A stretch of DNA of 64,000 nt, taken from Eutrigla gurnardus (lineage: Eukaryota; Chordata; Actinopteri; Perciformes; Triglidae). Where the stretch lies: positions 9,301,116 to 9,365,115 of the forward strand of contig OY741285.1 in the NCBI GenBank assembly GCA_963514095.1, given 5' to 3'. Below are positions 12,901-26,400 of this stretch, one piece after another (positions within the stretch are counted from its first letter, which is position 1; the number at the start of each line of letters is the position of its first letter). The position numbers and the translations under genes were made by a program. The notes below the pieces were generated by a model that saw nothing but the letters and a program-made list of their open reading frames with translations, was not told the origin of the DNA and made no database searches.

Positions 12901-15900
12901 TTATCTTGCGTCCTGAGAAAGATTTTGTAAGCTGCTCTCAATAAAGTACTTAAGAGCTAATAAGTGAGACAGGCTGTGTGGCAGACAAGGGTAAATAGAG
13001 AACAATTAGTGATCCTGCTGTGAATTTCCTATACCCATACCACTTCCAAAACCTTTTTCCCAATGATACCAGGTTATTCGAGACAATCTTGATGGGCTGA
13101 TGGACGTCGCTGTGTTTGACGCTCATGTCCAGCCGACATCCGCCAACCAGGTGGGCTTTAACCCATGTCAAGAAGACAACGGACGTTGCCAGCAGCTCTG
13201 CTTCGCCATGCCAGGCCAGGATAAACCAAAATGTGGTTGTGCACACGGGTCACTCCTCAATAATGGAGTGACATGTGGCTACGGAGAAGAGGAGTTTCTA
13301 GTTTTCACCACAGACTACACGCTGAATAGCTTGAGGTTAGATCCCACGGATCACAGCACCCCCTATCCAATGGTGAACTTGGGTTACAACTTGATGGCTT
13401 TGGATTATGACTTCAAGGAGAAGCGAATATTCTTCACTCAGTATCTGGGAATCGGTCGCAGCAGAATTGGCTACGTCAGCACTACATCCATCACCAGCCC
13501 TCCCGTCATTTTAGCTACAAGTGAGTTTAGCATTTATTTTCACTGTGTTACATTCTTTTATATTTCCCTCTCTTCTCTAACCCTATTCCATTTTCTAATT
13601 TACCTCATGGATCTTATCATTGTTTTGTCTCTTATTGAATACCCTCTCTGTTGCACTGCTCAGATTTGGATGATCCAGAAGGATTGGCGTACGATTGGGT
13701 CAACAAGCGTCTCTACTTTACTGACTACTATCGCCGTAATGTCCAGTCCATGGGGACTGACGGCATGAACCGCTCAATCATCGCTCAGGCAAACCGTCCC
13801 AGAGGCATCATTGTTGACCCCTGCTACGGGTAAAAAAAAAAAAGCAGACCGTTAGCGTTACCAGACCATTTATCAGTTTGGACAAAGAGGATTTCTATAC
13901 TCATTCTCACTCTGTTCTCCGTCCAGTTACCTGTACTGGACTGACTGGGGCTCTCCAGCTAAGATTGAGAGGGCCACACTCGGTGGAAACTTCAGGACCC
14001 CCATCATCAACAGCACCTTGAGAACGCCCAATGGCCTTTCTCTGGATTACGAGGAAAGGATGCTCTACTGGGCTGACGCCACATTGTATGTCCACTTTTT
14101 AATCCATACTGTGTTCTGCAGATCCCCAAACTGCTCACTTTTGACAGCTCCTTTTTGTCACCCCTGCTTCTCAGAGATAGGATTGAGAGGGCCACTCTGA
14201 CTGGGGAGAACCGACAAGTGATCGTGCAGGGTGTCCAGTACCCATACGCCATGACTGTCTTCAAGCAGGACATATTCTGGACTGACTGGACTGAGAGAGC
14301 CGTCTTTAGGGCTGGGAAGGACGATGGCTCTGGCTTTGCAGTGCTGATCCAGGACCTGCAGTACCGACCAAACGACATCCATGTTTATGCCGCATCTAAG
14401 CAGGAGAGCTGCTCCAGCTCCTGTCAGCAGTTCAATGGAGGCTGCAGTAATGTCTGTGTTTCAGGTAAGGGCACTTCCTTGTGGGTACAACTGAACAGGC
14501 CACTGAATCCCCTCATTTGAGTTACACATCTTCCAACAGAAAAATACTGTGATTATACAGGTGACCTTGCCAATCCAAAATTGTGAATACAGCTTTCGTT
14601 GGGCAAATTGTCTAATATCATCATATTTTGGTGTCTAAAATAAATTTAAACAATAGTATCTTCATTGAAACCTCTTGAAGCTCTAACCACGATAGCCACA
14701 AAAGTGTTTTGTTTTATAAATTGAGTGAACTTGAAGCACTAAAACATCAGAGCAATTAATGAAAGTTCTGAACTTCCTAAATGTTAAGAGACACACAGTA
14801 CTGCTAATTAAACAGACAACTTATCTCTGTGTTTCATTCAGTTCCTCTCCATTCTTAAAATCCCTCACCGCCCATAATCTCTCCTGCAGGTCCATCGGGC
14901 CCAGAGTGCCAGTGTCCTCATCAGGGGAACTGGTACCTTGCTAACAACGGCAAAGACTGCATCAAAGACAACGGGGAACGCTGTCCGCCGGAGCAGTTCA
15001 CCTGTCTCAATGGTAACTGCATCTCAGCCCGCTGGGCATGTGACGGCTACGACGACTGCCAGGATAACTCGGATGAGCTGGAGAGAGTGTGTGGTGAGAG
15101 AGGAGTTTTATTCTGACTTTAAACAGTGGATATTTTTCCATTTTGAGTGGTCAGCAAGCAGATTGTTTTCAGATGTCCATACATACTGTTTAGTTTTCAC
15201 CCCTCATTAGGTATCTAATGTGCTGCACAAATTCAGCATGGGAAAAGGACACACATTTAGTCATTGGCTTTGTAAAAAAAAGAGAACAAACTGAGAGCCT
15301 TTAACATAAATGTCGTGGCCCTCTGTTGTTCCTCCAGCCTTCCACACCTGCTCAGCCATAGACTTCACCTGTGACAACGGTCGCTGCGTGCCGCTCGGCT
15401 ACACCTGTGACTACACGGACGACTGTGGTGACAACAGTGACGAGCGAGGCTGTCCCTTCCCCACGTGTAACCCCGCTGCCGAGTTCACCTGCGGCAACGG
15501 ACGCTGCATCAGTGCGTCCTTTGTCTGTGACGGCCACAACGACTGCAGAGACAACGCCACCTCTGACGAAATCAACTGCCGTGAGTGGTGATACAGCTGA
15601 TCAAGGGATTGATTTATGAACTGATGGATTGATTGTGGTGGCAAATTAGAAGTTGCAACAGAAAGATTGGAAATTGTCGCACCTGTTTTTTCCTGCTAGT
15701 TTAGATTCATTTGAGCACAGCATTAGTCGGGTACCAACAGAGAAGAATATCACGGTTGTAATTCGTGATTCCTTGATGCTGAATAAGTAATAATGTGTCC
15801 CGTGTTTTTAATCCTGTGCTTGATGTTTTGATCTTTGTCCTCCGCGACCCTCTCCAGCGGACAGGACGTGCCCCGCGGGCCAGGTCAAGTGTGAGCGCAA

Positions 15901-18900
15901 CAACATCTGCATCTACCCAGAAAACCTGTGTGACGGCTACAACAATTGTGGAGACAACACCGATGAGAATCCTCTCTTCTGCGGTAAGTTGAACATTTTT
16001 GTCCAGCTGCTGAGTGAGAGAGAGTAAGAACTGCTGAGTCGTTTCAGAAGAACTCTACGTGGATACAAACTTGTGTTACAGTGGGTCGCACATGCTCTCC
16101 GGACCAGTTCAGCTGTGACGGAAGGAAGTGCATCCCTAAGTCCTGGGTGTGTGACTCCATCCGAGACTGCAGCGATGGAACTGATGAACCTCCTTCCTGT
16201 GGTGAGTTCTCATTTTAAATTTACTATGTGTTAATATCTCGACATGACTTGATTTCTGATAGGATTTTTTTATTGTGGTTAAATGCCATTCCTTTTGTCT
16301 TTCCAATTTGATTTTTAGTTAGTGTTGTGAATCAAGTTGTTGCATTTGGACACTTTTTTTATATAGTAAATCACTATTTGTGTTTTCATTTTTTTTGTCC
16401 ATAAATCTCAGCCAAAATTGGGCAACTTTGCTACTGATTTTTAATTTAGTTGTGCATTTAACTTTATATCCAGCAATCAATTTGTAAGAAATCAATGACC
16501 TGCTATTTAGTGTATACAGTGAATCAGTCAAATGTTCAGGTTTTTGTTGCTGATTAGTGGTCTGTGGTCTCTTTCTGTGCAGAGGATGAAATCAAAACAT
16601 GCACTCCCAGCCAGTTCACCTGTACCAATGGAAACTGCATCCCCCAGTCAATGGCCTGTGATGGCAACAACGACTGCTGGGACAACAGTGACGAGGCTCC
16701 TGAACTACAGTGTGGTGAGATAGCACTTTGACATGTATTTATTCCACTGTAGGACAGCAATACTGGTAATCTATTTATTTAAAGTAACGTGTGAGAGGCT
16801 AGAAACATACACTGTATCTAAACTCATTTATTTTTTTGTCAGTTCTATCCCACGTCTCATCTGAATTCTGACTACTCGTACACTTTTATCATTTGTGCTC
16901 ATAAAACCTGCTAAATTTACGGTAAAATATAGTTAATCCATCCCTGCCGAATTCTCATCCACTCTCCATCTCCCCCAGGCCAACGCACTTGCAGTTCCAA
17001 CCAGTTCACATGTTCAACCTGGTACCCTGGATACCCACGTTGCGTGCCGTTGAACTTTGTGTGCGATGGTGAGAAAGACTGCGCCAACGCGGCCGATGAG
17101 CTGCAGAACTGCCCCAACCGCACCTGCCACATGAACGAATTTGCCTGTTCTAATGGGCTTTGCGTCTTTCTCCCCTACCGGTAAGTACAAAGTGTGTGTG
17201 GGTGAATAAAAGTAGACATTTGTTTCGCAGCAGGAAACAAATTCTCTTGTCACTTAATAGTCTAATGTAAGGTCCTCTTCCCCAGCTGTGACCGTGTGAA
17301 CGACTGCGGGGATGGCAGTGATGAGTTGGGCTGCACCTATGACACATGCAGCAGCAGCCAGTTCACCTGTAGTAACGGAGCCTGCGTCCCCTCCTCCTAC
17401 ACCTGCGATGGGGAGAGTGACTGCATGGATGGCTCGGATGAAGCGGACAGCTTGTGCATCCCACCCCAGCCCACCTGTGCTCCCCAGCAGTACATGTGCA
17501 AGTCGGGCGCGTGCATCGACATCAATAAGGTGTGCAACGGACAGAAGGACTGCCAGGACAACAGTGATGAAAAGGGCTGTGGTGAGAAATATGACAATAT
17601 GTTCCCATATTTATTAGGATTAATGCAAGTCTAGAGGAAAAACAGACGTTTTTTGGTTTGATGGTTTCAAAAGTCATCACTGGTATTCAGTTTTATTCTT
17701 ATAATTCTGTAGAACCAAACAATACAGTTATTCACTTTCCTACCATTAATGTCCAGTTGGGTTCATGTTGTGAACCAAAATATTAACTCGGATATTTTAA
17801 AACATCACCATATCTTGTATAAAAAATGTGTTAATGAATTTTGTTGAATCAATGGCAGAAATATCAAAGTTCTGACATGTGTTAGAATATTTGAATAAAC
17901 ACATTTAGTCTAATGATTACTTCCATTATCATTCTTTATGATATTCAGAATTAGCATTTAATTGTTTAATATCTAAAATATCATACATTGTAATCTCAAA
18001 TGTTTGGTTTTGTTTCACATCAGGCCAAAACCCAAAGATATCTAGTGTTAATGTTATTAAAAATATATATATATAGAGAAGTTGGAAGCAGCAAATAGTT
18101 TGCATTATTGTTTTGAAGAATAACATAACACATTATATTTCCAAATTTGTTCATTACATTTATGTGAATAATTGTTTTGAGATTTATATCATTTGAACCT
18201 AATCGATAGAAATAATCGCTCATTTAAAATCATTGAGATCTCTCAAATACTTGTTTGCTTCTTTCCCTGTCTTTTCTCCACTTCACCTTCTTATTCTGTT
18301 TAGGAATCAATGAGTGCCGCAACCCAGCACTCCACAAGTGTGCCCAGGTCTGCACTGACACCCTCACTAGTTACTACTGCTCCTGCAACCCCGGCTACCA
18401 ACTCATGCCAGATGGCAAAGCCTGTGAGGACCTCGACGAGTGTTCCAGCACACCTGCTGTCTGCAGCCAGATCTGCGAGAACACTGTTGGCTCGTACCAC
18501 TGCAAATGCGCCCCTGGGTATATTCGTGAGCCGGATGGACGCACCTGTCGTCAGAACAGCGGCATTGCCCCATACCTGTTGTACAGTAATCGCTACTACA
18601 TCCGCAATCTGACCGCCGACGGGTCCCAGCTGAGTATAGTGCTGCAGGGGCTGTCCAACGTGGTGGCGTTGGACTTTGATGACTATGAGAAGAGGCTTTA
18701 TTGGCTGGATGCAGGGGCGGGAAAGATTGAGAGGATGCGTTTTGACGGGACCGACAGGGAGACACTGGCGAACGACAATATAAGAGGAGCTGAAGGCCTG
18801 GCACTGGACTGGGTGGGCAGGTGTGTGATAATAAGAATATTACCACTGTCAAATAATTTGTATGTGTTTGCACTTGGCCTTTAAAGCTAAATCTACAGGA

Positions 18901-21900
18901 GAAATTTGTTCATTTAACATTTTTTTGTTGTCATGAGCATTGAATGGTCTGGCTGACCAAAACATGGCAGCATGGATGTCATTGTAAACGTGTGTGTCTG
19001 CTGCAGGAAGATGTACTGGGTGGATGGTAGTTATGGTTCAGTTCATGTGATGGAGCTGGATGGGCGCTACCAGAAGAGACTGCTGTCTGGAGAGTTCACC
19101 GATGGGAATACCACTTATCTCATCAGCCGACCTCGGGCTGTGGCTGTTAACCCTAAATTTGGGTATTGACACACACACTCACACAACCTTCATCGGTGGA
19201 TGACACCAAAACCACGTTTATATTTAATATCGGAAAAACATTTGTCCCGTCAGCGTTTATTGTAACTCTAAAGGGAATGTGTAATAATACATAATTGCAT
19301 TGGCATGTATTTTTGTGTTTTATAATGTTTTTTTAATTATAAATATCTACTATAATTTACTATTTAACCCCTAGCTGGCTGTACTGGACCGACTGGGGTG
19401 ACGCAGCATATATTGGGAGAGTTGGCATGGATGGAACCAACGTCAGTGCCATTATCACAACCAAGCTGGAGTGGCCCAGTGCTTTGACCATAGACTACAC
19501 CACCAACAAGATCTTCTTTGCCGATTCCCACCTTAACTTTCTGGAGTGAGTTCAAGAAAATCAACACACAAGTCCTTTTGAGTTGCCATCGAGTACAATC
19601 CAATGAGTATTTCTGTATGCTACCAAATGCCTGCAAAATCTATTAACCTGTCATTGTATCAATCTTCAGCTTTGCAGACATGAATGGCCAAAACCGCCAC
19701 CGGGCCATTGGTGGTACACTTCCACATGTCTTTGCTGTTTCCCTGTTCGAGGACTGGGTTTACTGGACGGACAGGAACACGCACACAGTCGAGAAGGCTC
19801 ACAAGTACACTGGCGAACAGCGCACAATCATGGGCAACAACACACACCGGCCATATGACATCCGTGTCCACCACCCCTACAGGCAGCCTCGCCGTACGTA
19901 CATTTGACATGTAATTGCTTTTATTCTTACTGTCTTAATGGACTTTAGCTTACCAATATGTTATTTTTCATCAAATTGTTTCCCAGAGGAAAACCCCTGC
20001 TCCTCCCATCAGCTGACCTGCAGTCACTTGTGTCTGATTGCCCCTGGTGGGCAGCGAGCTTCCTGCCAGTGTCCAGATCACTTCGTCGGCCTTTCCGTGG
20101 GCTTCAAGATCCAGTGTGTCGCTGACTGCTCCAGCACCCAGTTCCGCTGTGGAGACAACGAGAAGTCAGTCAGATATAAAATCCCTTTCATTCTCCTCCT
20201 CCTTTCATCTAGCCAGTCTTTCACAGAACTATGGATTTGGGGATTTGTTAAGAACTGTGAAACTGTGGCGTGGCCTAGACTGTAGGTCAGTAATGGGAAA
20301 CACTGGATAAGTCAGAGAAAATCAGAACCGCGGGAGATTCCTTGTGTGTCAAGCAGCAAAAGAGTTGTAGCATGACGTATTTGAGTTAATTTGCCGACAT
20401 TGCATATCCTGTCAGGTGACATGCTAACCCGTTCATGCTGGCTCTTTTCATCAGGTGCATTCCTATATGGTGGAAGTGTGACGGCCAGTCAGATTGCGGC
20501 GATGGCTCAGATGAACCTCAGACTTGCCCGCCACGCCATTGCCCTATTGGACAGTTCCAGTGTCAAAATGGATCCTGTACATATCCTGGCTTCATCTGCG
20601 ACGGCGACTCAGACTGCCCTGACAGTTCAGACGAGGACGCCGCTCTCTGCAGTATGAAAATTGACATAGATACACAAATGAATTGCAACAATGTAAAAAA
20701 AACAGATAGGAAGCTGAAATTTAAGGTGTTCTGCACTTGCTTACCTGTGATTATTATCGGGTTTTTTTAAAGTTCAGAGTTTCCTCAAAGTACTGAAGAA
20801 TACCACATTTAATGGTGGAAGTTCAGGCAGATTGTTTAGTTTGGACTTTAAAACTGTGATTGCTCCCCGTAGGTGACCAACGATGCCAGGAAAACCAATT
20901 CCAGTGTAAAAACAAAAAGTGCATCCCTGTTTCCTGGCACTGCGATGGCATGAATGACTGTTCGGATGGCAGCGATGAGGACGCAGATACTTGTTCCCAG
21001 AGGACCTGCCGACCCGGTCAGTTCCAGTGTGCCAATGGCCGCTGTCTGCCATCGAGCTACGTGTGTGACGCCCAGGACGACTGTGGGGATGGATCTGATG
21101 AACCATTTGAAACCTGCAGTAAGTGGCACATTATGTAGGAAATGGCAGTTAAATTAAACAACATTGATAGGAGATTCTTTTCCTGTTATTTCTGCCTTTA
21201 CTCAACATCTATTTTGCTCCCTCTCATTTCTCATGTCTATGTTCTTGTGACGTCATAACATTTTGTTTGTCTGTGACCCGCTCACCATTCTCATCCATGT
21301 CTCTCTGTCTTCCTCTGTCCAGTGGGTCCAGACTACAAGTGTGATGAGGACACTGAGTTCTCCTGCAAGACAAACTACCGCTGTATTCCTCAGTGGGCCC
21401 GCTGCGACGGCACCAATGACTGCATCGACAACAGTGACGAGCAGGGCTGTGGTCAGTGCTCGTCTGTCACCAGATGTGTTGTGTCATGTCATGTGAAGGC
21501 AGGGCTGCAACAATGACAACACTAGCAGAGGAAAATCTTAATTTAGTGTCTAAACATACAGCAAGTTATATGTATTTGTGTTGCATGAGCATATCTGGGG
21601 TTTTTAAACATTGCTTTTATCATTGACCATAAGTTGACTCATCTTTTTATCTCTCCATCTGCCAACAGAGGAGGTGACCTGTGATCCACTGGGAGATTTC
21701 CGATGTGACAACCACCTCTGTATCCCCATCCGCTGGCAGTGTGATGGCGCCAATGACTGTGGTGACAGCTCAGATGAAAGGAACTGCCGTGAGTGTTATA
21801 CTCTGTATTTCTCAGCTCAAATCACAAACTAGTAAAACTTGTGTGTCCACCAGGGTAATGAAATTAGATTTTTTCCCCCCTTTAGTTTATCTCTGTAATT

Positions 21901-23446
21901 TGGTTACAGGAAGACCCAAATATGATTTCATACTGAAGATACATGTGTCTCATGTTTTTGCTATTTATTGCTATAGAGCCACGGCCTTGCTCTGAAAGTG
22001 AGTTTCGGTGTGACAGCGCACAGTGCATCCCTGGAAACTGGGTGTGCGACCATGACAACGACTGCGGGGACAACTCAGATGAACGGGACTGTGGTGAGCA
22101 CGCTCTGCACACAAGCTCATTTCCTTGAAATATTCTCTGTTATAAACAACACTCGTTAACATCCTGGCTCTCTTCCAGAGTTGCAGACGTGTCGTCCAGG
22201 TTCTTTCCAGTGTGACTCGGGTCACTGTGTCCCTGCTGCCCTGCAGTGTGACGGCCGGCCGGATTGCCAGGACCTGTCGGATGAGACCGGCTGTCGTAAG
22301 TAAACAACATGAAAGGGAATGGCAAAGTGCCTGGTCCCTATAGCGTTTTAGTGCACTTATGGCACTTAATGGGGTTTTTAGTTCAACAGAATTATTTAAA
22401 TGTAAAATTCAAAATGAACATCACCAAGAATGCCCACTATAATAGTTCAAAACATTGCAAACATTGCAACTACAGTGTACTACAGTACAATCATTGAACC
22501 AGAGAGCAGCTTGTCAAGATCCAATGGAAGTTTTAACTGACAGTTTGTATTAAATCTGCAGCAGTTGCTTTAGTTTGCACATCCAATCATTTGGTCTCGA
22601 TATGATGTTTACACTGTGGACATACGGGATAAACAAAGATCCTCTTAAAGTAAAGATTTTTTCCTTCCTCAACAGCTACTCGTTACCCAGGAGGCCGTTG
22701 GTGCCCTCAGAGCCAGTTCCAGTGTGCAAACCGTCTGTGTGTGAGCCAGGGCTGGGTGTGCGACGGCATGGATGACTGTGGCGACCGTTCCGACGAACAA
22801 CTCAGTTTATGCTGTAAGGAAAATTTTTTAATTGTATATGACAAAGTCCTGTGAAAAGTATTTAATTTTTGAACATTTTCATGTTAGTCATTTCTCTCAT
22901 ACATAGACAGGTAGATGCAAACAGATTTTCTCTCTTCCTGACCAAAGAATTTGGAGCTATGCAGCTGCTTCCCCTGTTGATTCCACCTCATGATAAAGTC
23001 AAGAAAGATACAGAGAGAACACAGTTAAAGACCTGACAAACTAACATGATTCAAAGTAGCAGTTTTAAAGGTTGCTCTGAACACAGATTTGTGTGTGTTT
23101 GACCAGTGAATATCACCTGTGAGATGCCGTCCAGGTTCCGCTGTGCAAACGGCTACTGCATCTACTCTGGCCTGCTGTGCAACCAGAAGGATGACTGTGG
23201 AGACGGCAGCGATGAGAAGGAAGAACAGTGTATGACTCACACACACATATGCCACAATCTGTTTAGTTCTATTGTGACTATTGTGAATAGAAATATTGCT
23301 CTTTACCAATTGCCAGTGCTAGTTTTTGTGTAAAATCCTCACTCACTAAATCAGCTTCTTAAATCCTGCTGAAATGTAACAGAAAAAAGCCATTTTGAAA
23401 TACAGGTTCAAAGCAAAGGGGCCAACGACTGAGGCTTTCAGTGTTT

Positions 23447-23490
<44 letters not shown>

Positions 23491-26400
23491 CAGATACTGA
23501 GACACAGCTAAAGATATCAAGCTAAAAATATAATCAAACTTGATGAGATAAATATTTATTAATCCCAAGGAAAAGATCAGATACTATGACATTATTTTTA
23601 TATAGTAGATTAAGTTTTGTCTACAATTTGATGCAGCAGTTGATGCTTTTCTTTATTAAAAAAGTGTTTATTCTTTTTTAGCTAACCAGATTTCTAATAA
23701 GTTCAGGTTCGTCAAATGTACCACTAATCATCAGTTGTTGGGATCTCCAAGGATTAGCTGGAACATCACTAATGCCTCCTGAACCTTCCCCTCTAAGGCC
23801 AATGAAATGGGAAATCCCAAAATGACATCAGTGGGTCCGCACAGGACACAAAGCCTGAAACATACAAGGGATAAGGAAATGGTCTGTTTTATGGAATTGT
23901 TACACAATCAGCTTAAACATCAATCATGGCAAATTATTTTGAGAGGAGATTAAATAGTTAGGTCCAGGGAGGAGGTCGACATCAGCTAGCTCATCTAAAG
24001 CCATTTGTTGTCAGGGATTAGACGGTAAAGACAAATGGGAGAAGCTGTAGAGAAGCCTTCAATTGAATAAATTATTTAGTTAATGTAGTGTATTATGTTG
24101 CCATGTTGGAGTATATTGCCTACACTTGAGTGCTTGACTGTGTGGGAGCATGTCTGACTATGTGCATGCTTGGGTTTTATGTGGGCAGTATTAAGACAGT
24201 TGGGAATTTAAAAGGGAAAGCTCTGAATTCAATGTTAGACTATTGGAGGTGGAGATGCTGCTCGGCCTTTCCCTGTGTATTCGTGGTGATGACTCATTGG
24301 AACTGTGTCCTGCTCAGGCCGTGAACCCACACTGCCGCCCTGCACGCTAGAAGAGTTTAAATGCACCAACGGACACTGTGTGGCCCTGCCTTACATCTGT
24401 GACCACAATGACAACTGTGGGGACCGCACCGATGAATTAGGCTGCAGTGAGTACCACGAAAAACACTTACTTACTGAAGAGATCAATTGAAAGTTAGTTA
24501 TGAATTGCTGTTATTAAACGGACCTTACAGTTATCCCCTAATGGTCTAGAATTAAAGACAACTGCATTTTCAGAATTTTCAAGCAACAATTTTTGGTTCA
24601 GAATTGAAAAACGTAATTATAGCTGCATTATGTGTGCATATAAACGAGGATCATATATCAAGACTAAAGCCCATTGCAGTCACCAAAAACAAAAAAGGAT
24701 TTTTTATAATAACAAAAAGAAAATCATATAATGATTATGTACATGTTGCATAATTCTGAAAATGTGAACATGTACACATATTTTTTACATGGAGGCACTT
24801 TGCTTTCTCTAATTTTGACTTTTACACCCATTTTCTGCTTCTCTGGGGCTGAGCAGATTGTGACTTGGCATCTCATAATTTTGTGAAATTTCCTTTAAAA
24901 TGAAATTATTCATCTTTTTTTTTTTTTCTTTTTTTCTTTTTAAAAAAAGAAGCATTTTGAGACAATTTTCTCTTTTCTCTAAACTGGTAGCTCAGGATTA
25001 ATTTCAACATAAAAATAATTTTACAATAGAATATCCTATCCACAGATGGACGGAAATATCCTGTTGGCCGATTTATTGATGGATGATTGAAGGTCCATTC
25101 ATAAAGGTCAAACATTGTGACCTGAATAATAGTCAATAGTTGAATTATTCCACTCATGTAAACAAAGCCAACAAAGCATCTCCTGAGCTGTATTCTGTGT
25201 TGTCTGGCTCCAGATTTTGGCCATGATCGCAACTGTGAGGAGAAGCTGTGCCAGCATGAGTGCACCAACCTGAACGGCACCGGCTTCATCTGCTCCTGCA
25301 GGCCTGGATACAAAGTGGACCAAGACAGCACGTACACCTGCCTGGGTACAGAAACACACTCTGAGAATATCCTTCCTTTGATTTAGCCCATACACACACA
25401 CGACTGCACACATGGATGTCATCGAAAATGTACTAAAAGCAGCAAAAAATGTAGTATCATCATTCCAGGTAAAGGAGCTGGTGGGTAAAACCACGGAAAA
25501 CTCTTTTTTCACAATCTGGTCTCCCTACTGCAGACATCGATGAGTGTGAGGTGTTCGGCACCTGTCCTCAGGTCTGTAAGAACACCAAGGGCAGCTACGA
25601 CTGTGAGTGTGCCCCCGGCTACCGGAAAGTGGGCAACGGCAACATGTGTGAAGCTGAGGGTGAGAAGCCTTTTCTGAGATTTTTACTTCACTTCGATATA
25701 ATTAAACTCTCTCTGTTTAATAAATATATATTATGAACACCATAAATTGATAAAGTGTGAATGTCTCCCATAGGAGCGACTCCCCTGCTGCTTCTACCGG
25801 AGAACATCCGCATCCGGAGGTTCAACCTGCAGGCGGAGACCTACCACGACTTCCTGCAAGAAGAGGAGCACATTATGGCTCTGGATTACGACTGGGACCA
25901 CAACAACACTGGACTCAGTGGGTCACACACAGATTAATACTAGGCACTGCCTGAAAGGACACAAAATACAGCGAAAACTAATCTTAAATCAGAGGAACGT
26001 ATTTGATGATGTCCGTGTGATTTGTCAGGTATGGTGTACTTCACTGTAGCCGGTAAGGACTCTGCAGCAGGTGCAATCAAGAGAGCGTACATACCTTCAG
26101 TGGACGACGGCAGTAACAACGTGGGTGCTGCTGTTGACCTCGGCATCAAATACATCACCCGACCAGACGGCATCAGCGTGGATTGGGTCGGCAGGTGCGT
26201 CTGAGCAATCAAATCATTACATGTTTATATCAGTTAAAGTGCTGATTCATGATTATTTTCAGAAAAGTATGCATGTGTCAAAGCATATTTTGTTTATAGT
26301 TTGGTCATCCTTCTGCCCGTAGGAACCTTTACTGGGCAGACTCCAGGGTAAAGAGGATAGAGGTGGCCATGTTGGATGGACGCTACAGGAAGCAACTAGT

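Noticed and set aside
18059..18076. AT run as a regulatory element
   Set aside because: It is a simple microsatellite in an AT-rich intron, with nothing to support a function.
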